Source: Ichthyophonus hoferi
Taxonomy: Eukaryota; Opisthokonta; Ichthyosporea; Ichthyophonida; Ichthyophonidae
NCBI GenBank assembly: GCA_002751075.1
Contig: NAOQ01000017.1
Coordinates: forward strand, 144,262-208,261
Direction: 5' to 3'
Length of the DNA: 64,000 nt
A model generated the notes under the pieces. It had not been told where the DNA came from. It was given only the letters and a program-made list of their open reading frames with translations, and did no database searches. Shown piece after piece: positions 13,220 through 25,786 of this stretch (the stretch's first letter is position 1; the number at the start of each line of letters is the position of its first letter). The position numbers and the translations under genes are program-made.

Positions 13220-14572
13220 TGTATTGGGAATAATAGATAGAGACAGGAGCGTTCATGTGATCTATATTCGTTTAGAAGGAGAAAGAATGCCGAATTAGGG
13301 GGCGTTTTAACGTGCCTCTTTGTATACACGGAGTACTGATATACTAAGACATATTTTTATTATTAAACTAGTCGACAAAACTTGTCTTATGTAGGATGCC
13401 TATGCAATGGGATTTTATCAGAGAATCAAAACGACTGCGCTTTAAATTGAGATCCAAAGTGTTAATTTCAGCCAGTGACAAATTAACTCATGAGCGAAGG
13501 AATAATATAGTCGCAGGATCTCTGTCATGGCTGGTTCAATTCTGATCTATTTATTACCTTGGATTACTATTTAGCCCAGCCCCAATAGATTGCACTGATT
13601 ATTATTTTTCCAGACTACATACTTGTAATAATATTGAATTATTATAGCTATATAAAAAATACCTAAGTTGATTAAATATTCCGGTTTTAACATTCCTCTT
13701 TGACCTAGGTGGATTGTTTAACCTAGGGCATAAAAACATGAAAACAGAATATGAAAAGAACCTTAACATGGGACTGCTTACCTGCAGGTTTATAGTTCAC
13801 TAAATGAATTAGATAATTCCTGACAACCCGCAGAAGTGACTGCGCCATGGCATCCAATGTAGAAAAAAGCAAATGACATTTATCCAAACTGTACGGTAAT
13901 GTTCCTGCTCGCTCTGGCTGTGTCTCTAATCTGACTGGCTCGGACCTTGACTCTGGCTCTGCCATCTAGCTCTGGCATCTGGCCTGCTGACGGTTGAGGT
14001 GATATGGGGTGTTGCGTAGTTGTCAAACACATTACCTTGGTATCGCCTATGGGAATAATAAGTAGAGACAGGAGCGTTCTTGTAATCATACTCGTCGATT
14101 CTAATTTACCCTTTCTCCACCTATCCACTTATTTTATATACAATCTCGTTCCTGTAATCCATATTCGTTTATAAGGAAAGAGAATGTCGAATCAAGGGGC
14201 GTTTTAACGTGCCCTTTTGTATACACAGAGTACTGATATACTAAGACATGTTTTATTATTAAACTATTCGGAAAAAACTGTCTTTCGTAGCATGCAATGA
14301 GATTTTATCTCAGAGAACCAAAACGAAGGCGCTATTAGTGTTAATTTCAACCAGTGATAAATTAACTCGTCAGCAAGGGAATGGCCTATAATATTGTCGC
14401 AAGACCTCTGCCAAGTTAGATCTAAAATCTGGCATTTCAATTTAGCCCCAATAGATTACAATGACTTTTTTTTTTTCAGACTACGTATATGTAATAATAA
14501 TTGCTAATAATATTAAACTATTATAGTTATATAAAGAAATAGCTAAGTAGATTAAATATTCCTGTTTTAGCT
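13220..14572 (-). mobile_element. Short Ty1/copia relic with two LTRs (TRIM-like or internally deleted)
   Basis: Two direct copies of one LTR family, complement(13220-13692) and complement(about 14050-14572), flank an internal stretch of only about 357 bp. The LTRs begin TGTTAAAAC on the minus strand and end near TTCCCA; the same LTR occurs at 18471-18734 and 54354-54780. A purine-rich tract (caaagaggaa) sits directly before the 3' LTR at 13693-13702, as expected for a polypurine tract. The internal part resembles the leader of the copy at 18940-19030. The upstream LTR carries an extra insert of about 80 bp. Broken; no coding capacity. Age: old, since the two LTRs have clearly diverged. Confidence 0.7.
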
Positions 14573-14965
14573 AATCTTAATGCTGAATCTCATGTGAGCT
14601 ATCTTACAGACAGGGGCCTTTACACACTTAAGATATAGTATACCGCATATAGACTAATTGACAACTTAGCATTAATTAATTATGACTACCACTTCGACCA
14701 ATATCGTTATGTGCAGCTATATTCAACATATCTCTGTCTTTCCTTTCGTGATTTTGCAGCCTGACGCTCCAATCGCATGGTTAGTACAATCAGATTGTGT
14801 ATTTCATATACATAGATTGCTTAGCATTTAGTACATAGATTATTAAAAAAATACAAAGAATAAATAAAAACTATGATATGATAGAATAGGACAGGATATG
14901 ATAGGATAGGAGATGATCTAATATGACAAAATATGATATACAAATCCGGCGATGTTCATTATGCT

Positions 14966-15014
14966 CTGACTGGATATGGATTCTGCTCGACTGGATATGG
15001 ATTCTGCTCGACTG
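14966..15014. repeat. 21-bp tandem repeat, about 2.3 copies
   Basis: The unit gactggatatggattctgct is present twice in tandem, followed by a partial third copy (cgactggagctctgg). It is intergenic and no function is evident. Confidence 0.8.
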
Positions 15015-16446
15015 GAGCTCTGGGAAAAACATATATTAGAGTAATTTTTACCTGGAAATTCATATATACTTTGGAATATTGTGTTTTTAACTCATGACTA
15101 CCCTTTTTTTGTGCACCATAGCCCTCATAGTCGTAAACCAAAGGTCAGGACATTTTTAATTAAGTTATAAAGTGAATCAAGTTGCCCAAGAACAAAACGT
15201 TTAAAGATTACCATAAACTGTTGAACTCATGTACCTTGAGCTCCGTTCTAATAGGTGAGGGTCAGGTCAGGTCATGTTGCCAAGAGCCTAACTTATTGTA
15301 TTATTTGTGCACATACCATCCCAGATAACAAATCGAGAGCTACACGAGCTGCGTTAGGTTGGCAGCTTCGGTGTGACTGGATGAGAAGCACCCTCTGTCA
15401 TCTCTCAGTTAATATTGAGTACACAGTATAAGTGGTGCACTGGAGCAATAATATCGTAGTATAAGAGTGTTTAAACAAAAAAGAAGCGGTTAATCTTTCT
15501 TCGACTGAGAAGTAGGCACTAGAGTATCTTCCAAGTCGGAAACTTTTTATTTAGCCGCTAGAGCATAAATTTATTTAAAAGAGAAAAAAGAGGTTAAAAG
15601 ATTACCAAAACACGGTTTATGCCTAAATTGAAATGCCGGAATGTAGGCCAATCACACATGGGAGACCCACATGTGGTATTTGTTTACATTGCTTCTGTGA
15701 CAGGTTATATTAATAGTGGTTTCTGAAAGTCCTTTTAAAAATTATTTGTAACAATACAATGACGTATTAGTATCTTAAAATAATAATATTACAAATTACA
15801 ATAGTAGAAGCACTTTCCCGACTATATGTTCTTTTAGTAGATTAACATTCTTTTAAGTTTTTTTTTGTTTTTTTTTAAAAAAACTACTAGTCCGCCGTTT
15901 AATTTCATTTAACGTTTATCACAATAAGTTCATATATATTACTATTTTTTTTTTTTTTTTTTTAACAATGTAATTATGCAATTGGAATATTTATTATTAA
16001 GCCAGTTTATCATTATTGGTAAAATAAGTGATTATGTACACTTGGATTCCTTTGCTTTCTTACCGCATGTGATTTACGTGTGGAATTTATAAGCCAATCA
16101 TATTTACATATTTATTTCAATTCCGCATACGTACATACGAAAATGTAATAGAAACCCATAGTAAAGTATAATTAAACTGATCAAATAAAAACAAAGCTAA
16201 AACATAATAAAAGATGATCAAACATATAATTTTTGGTTCACAAGTAATTTTAGTCTTTGACTCGGATTTTGTTATAGATAAGATATGAAATAAATTTTTG
16301 GCACTCTGGTTGGCCAAAACATACAAAACATATAAATTGCGTAATATTATTGGTCTTTACAATGACCAATCATAAACACATCGTTGAAAGCCGCGGGATT
16401 TAAGGACTCTTAGTACCCATCAGTCTGGAAGATATGCAGCTTGTTG

Positions 16447-16452
16447 CACGTG
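16447..16452. promoter_or_regulatory. CACGTG E-box directly before the GPI-protein start
   Basis: Palindromic CACGTG ending 4 bp before the start codon at 16457. It could be a bHLH-factor site or lie within the 5' UTR. The motif is seen; its role is not established. Confidence 0.3.
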
Positions 16453-16456
16453 TATA

Positions 16457-18197
16457 ATGATGTCTCTTATTACTATTATTCTCGCTGTTGGGTTTCACAC
16501 TGCATTCGCTCTAGAAGGAATTGCGTGTCCATTCATGATTAATTCTGATTGCTCTTTAGAACCACCATCTTCTTTAGCTCAGTGCGTAAATTTTGAGTTT
16601 GACACCTGTCTGAGAGCCCCATCCAATTTGGTCAATTATTATTACATAACCTCCTTTTCCGACGGCCTGGTTCATTACAGGCGCTATAGTTCTAAGAACT
16701 GTTCTGAAAATTCTCTCGAGAAACAATGGTCTCAGGATGGACAACTTGATGAATGCCTTGGTCCTATTGATACATTTGCCGAGATCAATGCGTTCGTTAA
16801 GATTAACCTCGCGCCTGTCTCCAGTAGTACTTCTACTGTAGCAACCACGACCAGTGTCTCCACTTCCTCTAGCAGGTCTAGTACTACTTCTACTCCTATA
16901 ATGACCAAAACCAGTGTTCCCATCACTATTCCCACCTCCTCTATCAACTCCTCTGGTACCTCTTCTAGTACCATTTCTACTCCTATAACAATCACTACTA
17001 CGATCACTACTACGATCACTACTACTGTTCCCTTCCCTATTTCCTCCTCCTCTGGTACCTCCTCTGGTAGTTCCTCTAGTACCATTTCTATTCCTACAAC
17101 AATCACTACTAGTGATCCTAGTGCTACTTCTACCCCTATAATGACCAAAACTACTGTTCCCATCACTATCTCCACCACCTCTAGCAGCTCCTCTAGGTCT
17201 ACTTCTACTGCTACAATGACCAACACCAGTGTTCCCATCACTAGNNNNNNNNNNNNNNNNNNNNNNNNNNNNNNNNNNNNNNNNNNNNNNNNNNNNNNNN
17301 NNNNNNNNNNNNNNNNNNNNNNNNNNNNNNNNNNNNNNNNNNNNNNNNNNNNNNNNNNNNNNNNNNNNNNNNNNNNNNNNNNNNNNNNNNNNNNNNNNNN
17401 NNNNNNNNNNNNNNNNNNNNNNNNNNNNNNNNNNNNNNNNNNNNNNNNNNNNNNNNNNNNNNNNNNNNNNNNNNNNNNNNNNNNNNNNNNNNNNNNNNNN
17501 NNNNNNNNNNNNNNNNNNNNNNNNNNNNNNNNNNNNNNNNNNNNNNNNNNNNNNNNNNNNNNNNNNNNNNNNNNNNNNNNNNNNNNNNNNNNNNNNNNNN
17601 NNNNNNNNNNNNNNNNNNNNNNNNNNNNNNNNNNNNNNNNNNNNNNNNNNNNNNNNNNNNNNNNNNNNNNNNNNNNNNNNNNNNNNNNNNNNNNNNNNNN
17701 NNNNNNNNNNNNNNNNNNNNNNNNNNNNNNNNNNNNNNNNNNNNNNNNNNNNNNNNNNNNNNNNNNNNNNNNNNNNNNNNNNNNNNNNNNNNNNNNNNNN
17801 NNNNNNNNNNNNNNNNNNNNNNNNNNNNNNNNNNNNNNNNNNNNNNNNNNNNNNNNNNNNNNNNNNNNNNNNNNNNNNNNNNNNNNNNNNNNNNNNNNNN
17901 NNNNNNNNNNNNNNNNNNNNNNNNNNNNNNNNNNNNNNNNNNNNNNNNNNNNNNNNNNNNNNNNNNNNNNNNNNNNNNNNNNNNNNNNNNNNNNNNNNNN
18001 NNNCTTCCAGTACTTCTTCTAGCGTTACTTTTACTACTAGAGGAACCACTACCAGCTCCAGTGGTGCTACTGGTACTAATACTACTGGTACTGATGCTTC
18101 GGCAACAACTACAACTGGCTCGGGCGATGCCATTGTTCCCATTAGTATTGTAAATATGATTGCTAGTCTTTTTTCTATTTTAATAATTTTCTTTTAG
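16457..18197 (+). CDS. Secreted Ser/Thr-rich repeat protein with GPI-type tail (assembly gap inside)
   Basis: A predicted cell-surface protein of unrecognised family. Residues 1-18 form a signal peptide (cleavage likely after HTAFA). Residues 19-105 are a small globular part with six cysteines (24, 32, 43, 51, 82, 100), compatible with three disulfides. From about 118 on the chain is almost pure Ser/Thr/Pro/Ile, with recurring STPIMTKTSVPIT-like blocks encoded at 16892, 17132 and 17207, typical of O-glycosylated wall stalks. The end (up to 18197) has a small-residue stretch GSGDAIVP followed by a hydrophobic tail SIVNMIASLFSILIIFF, fitting a GPI-anchor signal. A 759-N gap (17245-18003) hides the middle. 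The two flanks are in different frames across that nominal gap, so the gap length is probably only an estimate, or an intron lies there. Polyadenylation-type AATAAA signals lie at about 18244-18310. Confidence 0.75.
17245..18003. other. Assembly gap (759 N)
   Basis: Run of N inside the Ser/Thr repeat array, most likely an unresolved tandem repeat. Confidence 0.99.
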
Positions 18198-18470
18198 ATA
18201 TAGCAATAGCATTATCACGACATGTACTAAGGTTATTTTTTAGTAATAAATACGGGTCGGCAAGTTTCAGTAAGACAAATATGAGATAACTCTGCTCCTA
18301 TAATAAATAAAAATTGTTTTCTATTAGTATCTCCTTCTATATGGGAATAGTATGTAAAGGTGGAAATGAGTGTTAGTTCGATCTTTAATTTGGAGTGGAT
18401 ATTGACATATATGCTATGTGTATTTTAAAGACAGATATAGAGGGGATAGGAAATGAAAGATGGTAAAACA

Positions 18471-19042
18471 GGAATATCTACTAAATTTAGGCATTTCTTT
18501 ATAGCGATGATCATTTAATAATATTAGCAATTATACAAGATAGGTCGTTGAATAGGCGTCCCTGCCTAAGACAAGTCCTGCTGACTTGTCTTTTTATTAA
18601 AGAAGTCTTAGCCTATCTATACTCCATGTGTGCAAAGGAACACTTTAAAAACCTCCTTAATCCGGTACTATCTCTCATTCTAAACGATTATAGGTCACAG
18701 GAACGCTCGTGTCTGTCCAGATTATTCCCAACATGGTAGCAGAGTAAGCTTAAATAGTTTACTATGATCACGAAACCTGATAATTCAATCAGGTCAGAGA
18801 TTCACAAATACCTAAAACACTTCACCCCCAACCCTACATCCATCCACTGGAGACTCAATTCTTTATTACACCTACATATTGTCTTCAAATCTGTATTTGA
18901 ACTATCAATATTTCCAAACTTCAAGGTGACACCAAGGTTGCGTGCAAAAAAACTAGGCCACGGCCACATATTATCTCAGCCGCCAGCCGCCAGCCGTCAG
19001 ATGCAAGAGCCAAATTCTGAGAGAATAAGCAGAAATATTTAA
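18471..19042 (+). mobile_element. Ty1/copia relic: LTR, primer-binding site and leader
   Basis: An LTR at 18471-18734 begins TGGTAAAACAGGAATAT and ends ATTATTCCCAACA. It is followed at once by TGGTAGCAGAG (18735-18745), the standard copia primer-binding site that pairs with the 3' end of initiator tRNA-Met. The leader after it (to about 19042) resembles the internal part of the relic at 13220-14572. This fixes the repeat family at 13.2, 14.0, 18.5 and 54.4 kb as copia LTRs. The LTR contains a perfect hairpin, AGACAAGTC-ctgct-GACTTGTCT. The element is broken and shortened. It starts about 270 bp after the stop of the GPI-type protein gene. Confidence 0.75.
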
Positions 19043-20505
19043 CATTCAGTGTGATGAGCTGTCTTCCTTTTTTTTTTTACATTGGATGCCCTGCTATCAG
19101 GAATTATCTGGCTCGTTGGGTGAAGCCCCATGGCTATGGACCAATCGGTATTATACCGAGATAAATTTTATCACATAAAATTGTCTATTTATAAGGATTG
19201 CACCACGAATTATCTTATGAGTCTTGACCTCCAATTAATTAAACTCATATGATATTAACCAATCAAATAATGCAGTACCTGGTTAGTCTGGTGCAATCTA
19301 ATGAACTCGGTTGGGGTCAGCTGTGTCCAGATCTGTTAAGTTTCATTCCAAGACTTATGCCGACTGTTTGGAACCATATAATATATAATATATAATAGTA
19401 TTTCAATCCTCAATACACCGCTTACAAAATTAAAATCCACAACTTCTTCATGCTGGTATACGTTGTTTTCCTCATCTAACCCTCCGACTATATTTAATTG
19501 TGGGACGCAGCCACTACTGGAAGGATTTGTATAAATATTTAAAGACCATACGTAGACTTATTTCAAAGTAGTTCAAGTTGGGTCATTGATAATTACCCAG
19601 GGCATCGAACCGGCCTTTGTACATTTGGATTTCCTCTACTAGCTTATCATATTGGTATGCCCTGTTAGGAGGATTCATATGATAGTTAAAGAGTATTGGA
19701 AATAGGACTAGTATATGTTGTACTGAGTTCTATTAGATAGTCATTGTCAGGTAAAGGGCAGGCTAAAGCTCGAGCTAGCTGCTCTTGAATCTCTCTCTGT
19801 TAATCAATGGATATAGAAGCTTTTAGCTTCTTAGTCGGTAATATATTTTAAATGTAATAACTGTGATCTAACTGTGGCTACGAATATATAGTTATAGCAC
19901 TGTTATTATTCGAAGAATTAACACCAGACTTAACAAGTTCGCCTTCTAGTCAAGTATCTGGACTATCTACTTAACTTCTTTAACATAGACATAATGGGAA
20001 GCAAAACATAAGGCACATAAATCGAACAGTAAACTGCTGACGATTGAAAACAGCCCTTTTTTGATGATTGAAACCATCATATTTTATTAGTGGTTTTTGT
20101 TCCTTTTATATATTTTTCGATTTTTATGGTGCATGTCAACTGCGGTTAACATTAACGCCTGTTGTTTAATTGTATTCACTATCGTAAATTTGTAAATGGA
20201 ACTGATTGTAAAGATTATTATTGGCTAATCCTCACGATAGATTACAGAGACCCATTAGAATTATATGATCTTACAGCAATACTAAAATACTATTATGCTC
20301 ATATTTAGATGGTGAATTAACTTATTGATGTAATAGTGTCTAAATGTTGCATTCTATGACAAGCATCGATCTACTTACTATCTTGGCTTTAATCGAATCT
20401 ACTGTGAATAGGGATCTGTTATTAACCAATCGCCGCCTTGATGCGCTTGTTATTAGAATTTTGGATAATCTATGTACGGAATGATATAGTAAAGTTCATA
20501 CATAC
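19043..20505. other. Gene-free stretch between retroelement relics
   Basis: AT-rich DNA with no supported gene or RNA. It probably belongs to the decayed retroelement stack (flanks or internal remains), but no motif allows assignment. Confidence 0.35.
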
Positions 20506-23500
20506 GTGGGATGTGATAACCAAGATAGTCATAACATATTTCGGAGAAGATACAACTTTTTTCCAATACTAGTAAAGAGGAACTTTGACATCAACACAAG
20601 TGAATCAGAAAACAGATGTCCTATGTCCGTAGATAGTGAAGCCAAATCTACAACTAACAGCTTAGATTCCAACAGTGTTACTAAGGTCCCGCAATTTAAA
20701 AGCACGTTCACTGATAAATCAAACCCATCAAACGAAGAACCAATGAATAGATCCATACTTGAAGAGCAGAAAAACAATAATTCAAGAGGAAATGGTTTTA
20801 CCCAGGGACAGTAACAGTTTTCTGAAAGTCAGCCAATTTTTATGGCTGAAATGATACAGCAATTGTTCATGAAAATGAGAGGGGCTTCCAAAACAATCAA
20901 ACCTTTCTCCATTTTCAAAAAAAAAAACATCACTGGAAATCAACATAAAATCAGCCACATGAAGTGGGCTGAGTGCATCAGAGACAAGATGCACGTTTCC
21001 ATGTGCTTACAAACAATAGAAGAAAAGCAAACTCTCTGACAGCTACAGAATCCAACCAGGGTATTCCCCTAAGAAGTAATTACTAGACACTATTTATATG
21101 CATCAGCATCGATAGAGCAGCATTTAATAGCAGGTTGGGGACAAAACTAATTTACATTTTATACATGGAAAGGGATGAAAAATATAATGGTAAAGATATA
21201 ACTCAGCGAACAACATACATAATGAAATATTTTGAAATGTCACTCAAACCAAATGAAAACAGAATAAAATATATTGCAAGGGTAGTGAGAGCCAGCAAAC
21301 GCCTTAAGGGAATAATAAAGCTGTGATCACAAAGGTTTTTTTTTACTTGCAATCAACAAAATATGGAAGTTAAGTCAGAGCTTTCCATCAGGCTACCAAA
21401 CGCTGCGGCACACTGGAGGAATTCATAGACAATATGGCTACCCATATCAAGCTTGAATCATCCAGGAGGAATGGGAACCCACATAATTTGAGGGTGGGAT
21501 ACCAACACAAACCTAGTGTTGAATTTTGCAATAACGAGTCAACAACTTGTGACATTTTCCAGGGATCACCCACAATTAGTCAGTACGCTGGTTTAGAGAC
21601 TCAACAACCTCAATATTGGTACTCATAACCTTTCAGGCTAGGAAAATAAAAATTCAAAAACTCCATGAAAGGAGAGAGAATATCCTGAGGAACAAAAAGT
21701 CAACCATCACCCAGGGACCAAATAAGTTGGCAATTTTCAAAACTACAAGAAAAGGAGGAGGAAATTCAGCACAGCCTACATAGTGGGAAAGGTTACCCTA
21801 TGCTTAGCCACAGAATACATAAATGGAGAAGATATAGAGTGAGCAGAGTCAAATAAACGTTTTGTACTAGGCAGCAGTTCATCAAGGCATCTCCATTTTA
21901 AAAAAAAGATGAATTCGCCACCTTCACCTCTGGGACATCCTATGTACGTTGGGGAAATGGACAGAAAAGCATGATGCTAGGATTTGGCAGCAAATGACTA
22001 GCTGCTAGAGTAGAAAAAACAGCAACTCCTATTAGATTGGGGAATGTACTGTTAGTCTCTGATTTAGAAGTAAACCTATTCAAGATTCCGTTCTTGAAAG
22101 TAAAAGCTATCATAACTGTGCATGACACAGTAACAGTCTTCTGGAAAGGAGTAATTATGATGCAAGGAGCAGGTAAGAATGACATCATTACACAGGTTGG
22201 ATGCTCTAGTGATCCCATTAGAGGAAATAGAGAAAAATAGTAGTCGGAGAAGACCAATCTCTCACCAACAGAAGGCCAACATGTTAATTGAGACGAGATC
22301 GCCTACCAAGACTGAGAACCAGAAGCCCATGTAGGCTTAATGTTGAAATGTTCAGCTAGTTATTAGATTTATTTTAATTAGTTGATTGATGAGTGACTAA
22401 CCTTGCACTGCGTTATTTAATTGGTTAACATCATCTAGCTTTAATTAATTTGAGTTTGAGGCTCGTAAGAGAATTAGTGGTACAACACTTAAAAATAAAT
22501 ATTTTTTTTTGATAAAATTTATTTTGGTAAAATACTGATTGGTCCGCGGATCAGCATTGGCCGGTAGATTAAATATTTATGTTAACGGTAGAAGATGCTA
22601 CGTTTAAAGTAGTACATCCCATGCTATAGCATTGAGGCATCAGTCAGAGTCAAAGAAGTAGTGTAAGTGGTACCACATGTGATTGTTCTCTTATAATAAG
22701 AAAATCAGCTTAAAGTTCAATCCTTAATTATGTTTGTTAGCACCATGTTAAGTATACTAACAGGTCAGTAGATCGGCGGAAAATTATATAACGCCAAATC
22801 AGTCCATTATCAAGGTCTAAAAAAACGATTCAATAAATCTTTTGACTTGTTAATATGGTAGGGGGAGGACATTTTCATCTACAGACCATCTCTCGGTCCG
22901 CGAGGGTAAGAAAGAAAACTAATGCTGTTCTTTCTATGTACATCCAGTGAGTCATGCAGGTAGAAAATGATTCTAACGCTTAATGGCTTATGAGATTCTT
23001 CATTGCAGACCCATGCACCCTAGTCCAGCCAACATGTCCCTTACATTGACAATATCAAAGAATACGATATTGGACAACAACAACAAGGACTCTGGAACCT
23101 GCATTATGTACAAAGCCAAGAGGATCCCCTACCCTAAATGAACAGACTGGGCTACAAGAGTACTACAGAGAGTAAACTCAGATTTAGCTGAAACCTTGTG
23201 TAGGTCCTACTCTGGTTTCCATTATGTGGTAATCTTCAAAGCTGAGTATTCACATTACAGCAATTTTTATTTACTCAGGAAGAAATCGAACACATTCGAG
23301 GCCTTCAAGAGGTGTGACACCTATGCTACTGCCATACATGACAAGTCTATGGCCACCTTGGCAACAGACAATGGAACTGAGTGTTTTAACTCACAATTTT
23401 CATTTTATTTAAAGAAATTCGGCATCCACCACCAGACCACTGTTCCCCATCATGAAGACCAGAATGGAATTAGTGAAAGAATGGGTTAGACGTTGTTCAC

Positions 23501-25786
23501 AACAAGAAGAAATGCTAGAATAGAGTGTGGTATTCCTCAATATTTGTAGGATGAAGCCATTAAGACGGCAGCTTTTACCTTGAATGTACTGCCAACCAAA
23601 TGTTTACCACAATTGACAATAGCATGGGACGTATGGCAACAATTGACCACACCTTTCAATTACGTCAGAGCCAAAGAATGCAATTGTTACTAGATGGATA
23701 AAACCTCCAACAAGTTAGCATCTCGAGAACAAGAGGCAGTGATGCTGAGAGATTAAAAGTCCCAGAAAGCATAAAAGCTGTTAAAAAGCAAGACCAGAAA
23801 TATAATAATTAGCAGAAATGTAAATTTCTTAGAGATAAGTTTTCCCTATGCTTAAAAACAGCCAAAGCGTTTGCCCGAAATGAGAATAAGCCTCCACGTA
23901 AAGCCAAAGCCACCATAATGACTAGAAAGGACCCTTCACCCACACAACATAATTCTTCTCCATTGAAGGAGTCTTAGAAGGATACGTAAACTTAGGGGGA
24001 GTTGAATGAGAAGAATAGGAAAAGGGAGACTGGGGAATCTAGGAGGGATAACTATGAGAAGGTGGAGGACGTTTGGAGTATGGAACACAAGGAGGAGACA
24101 AGTCAGACTGAAGACATGGGCACACCATTATGGAAAAGCATGTATGCTCTCTCCACTACTAGGTTAGGTCAGGGTACTAACTAGACCCTACTTCAACACA
24201 TGCAGCATAGTCAGCCACAAACGCTAATCTATGTAGCCAAGCTATACTCAAGTCAGTCCATGCAGCCATAAACTCCCCTCAATGACCTCAACGCTGCTAT
24301 GCAGCAGAAAATGAAGGTCTTGTCAGAAAATTCCACATAAAGAATCATGGATTAACCAAAAGAGGAACCAGTTTTCAAATCATTGTGGGTTTTCAACATC
24401 ACAAGGGACAGCCACGGGAATATCACTATATGCAAGGCATCACCAATAGTGATGGGGAGCTGACAATGGGAAAATATAGATTATTTTGGCATAGAGTCCC
24501 CAGTTTGCTCCTTGACAACCATACAATTCCAATCAGCTCTAGCAGCTTCAAAGGATTTGGAGATTGCACAATTAAATATCGTAGGAGCCTACATAAACGG
24601 TAAACTGAAAGAAGATATCTCCATACATCATTCAGAAGGTTTTGAAGACTCTGACCTCCCACATGGAGTATGCAAGCTTCAAAGATGATTATATGGACTA
24701 AAACAATTTGCATTAGTCTGGCAACATACCTTAGCTGCATGCCTGTCCAGACAGCAACTTTTCCTGACCAACGTAGTTCTGTGCCTATTTGTATTCCATA
24801 ACATACCATACTTCCTAGTCACATGTGTCAACGTGTACAATATTTCAATTATTTCGACAGCATGAAGGAACCATTTGAAATTAAGGAAACAGAATTCACG
24901 GCTGAGTATTTAATATGTCAAATTCAGAAGCATAGTCAAGGGTCCATATACTTAACTTAGGAGGGGTAATTCAAGGAAATGTTAAGATCCTATGACATGA
25001 AGGGTATTAAGTGAACTATGTCCCCAATCCTTTTCAACCATGTATCAGACTTAGACAAAGAACACAACATCAAGCACAAGATGCAATATCGGGGCATACC
25101 AGAAAGCAATAAGTTGCCTTTTATGGATATTTCAATTAACTAGGCCAGACACAGCCTTTGCAGTCAGTTATATAGGACGTTTTTCAACAAATCTATCTTA
25201 ATTCCACTGGAAAATGGTACATCATGTGATGGCCTACCTTAACACATTGCTGGATATTGGATTGGTTTATCACAAATCACCCTTGGAACTAAAAGCATAT
25301 TTAAATGTAGACTTTGTAGGAGATAAGAATATCAGTAAGTCAACAACAGGGTATAAACTGTTTTTAAATGACACGACAGTGTCATGGTTTTGGCAAGAAA
25401 CAGTCCAGAGTTTGCCTCATTAAGCACAGAGGCGGAGTATATCACACTCAGTACTGCAGTTCATGAGATTGTACGGGTGTCTAGTGTGTTAGAGAGTGTT
25501 GGTATTGAAACAAGCCAGTGTCTGTCTATAAGGATAATCATTCACCATATGGATCTTGAAAATTATTGGGATCACCAAGAACACCAAACACATCTGTGTC
25601 AAGTACCACTTTACCAAGGAGGCCATTAAGAACGGGGATATAAACATCATACTGATCTCCAGTCATGACCAAAAAACAGGCATCTTCACCAAGGCTTTAG
25701 CCCCTGCTCAGTTCATGAATGCCCACTGGAAACTAACTCTTGATGGATTAGTAACATCCTTACAGGTATGTGGATGTTGAAGTATG
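20506..25786 (+). mobile_element. Ty1/copia fossil with gag, integrase, RT and RNase H remains
   Basis: A long, heavily decayed Ty1/copia internal region in the order typical of the family: a gag-like start (about 20506-20820, Ser/Asn/Glu-rich), a gag body and possible protease region (about 20830-22300), an integrase core (about 23150-23510, with TDNGTECFNSQF and a downstream HHEDQNGISERMG block), reverse transcriptase (about 24370-25140, with a YGLKQ block near 24690), and RNase H (25214-25780, with LSTEAEYITLSTAVHEIVR). The integrase-before-RT order separates it from Ty3/gypsy. It has well over ten breaks and is not functional. The gag-like start matches the copy at 26826-27083, so it belongs to the second copia family of this window. 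Age: old. Confidence 0.9.

Larger units (their letters stand above)
14573..16456. other. Intergenic region with simple repeats
   Basis: No supported gene. It contains a degenerate gatatgatag-type array (about 14873-14938), a 21-bp tandem repeat (14966-15014), and a 19-nt T run (15945-15963). The right end is the promoter of the GPI-type protein gene, with ATTGGT and ACCAAT motifs in both orientations near 16348-16372. Confidence 0.5.

Noticed and set aside
16574-18142. Long open frames on the minus strand opposite the Ser/Thr-rich gene (including 16732-17241)
   Set aside because: They are mirror frames of Ser/Thr codon repeats and run through N; the Val/Glu-rich translation is the usual shadow of such arrays.
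19595-19620. tRNA B-box-like sequence (gcatcgaaccgg)
   Set aside because: No A-box, acceptor stem or cloverleaf could be built around it.
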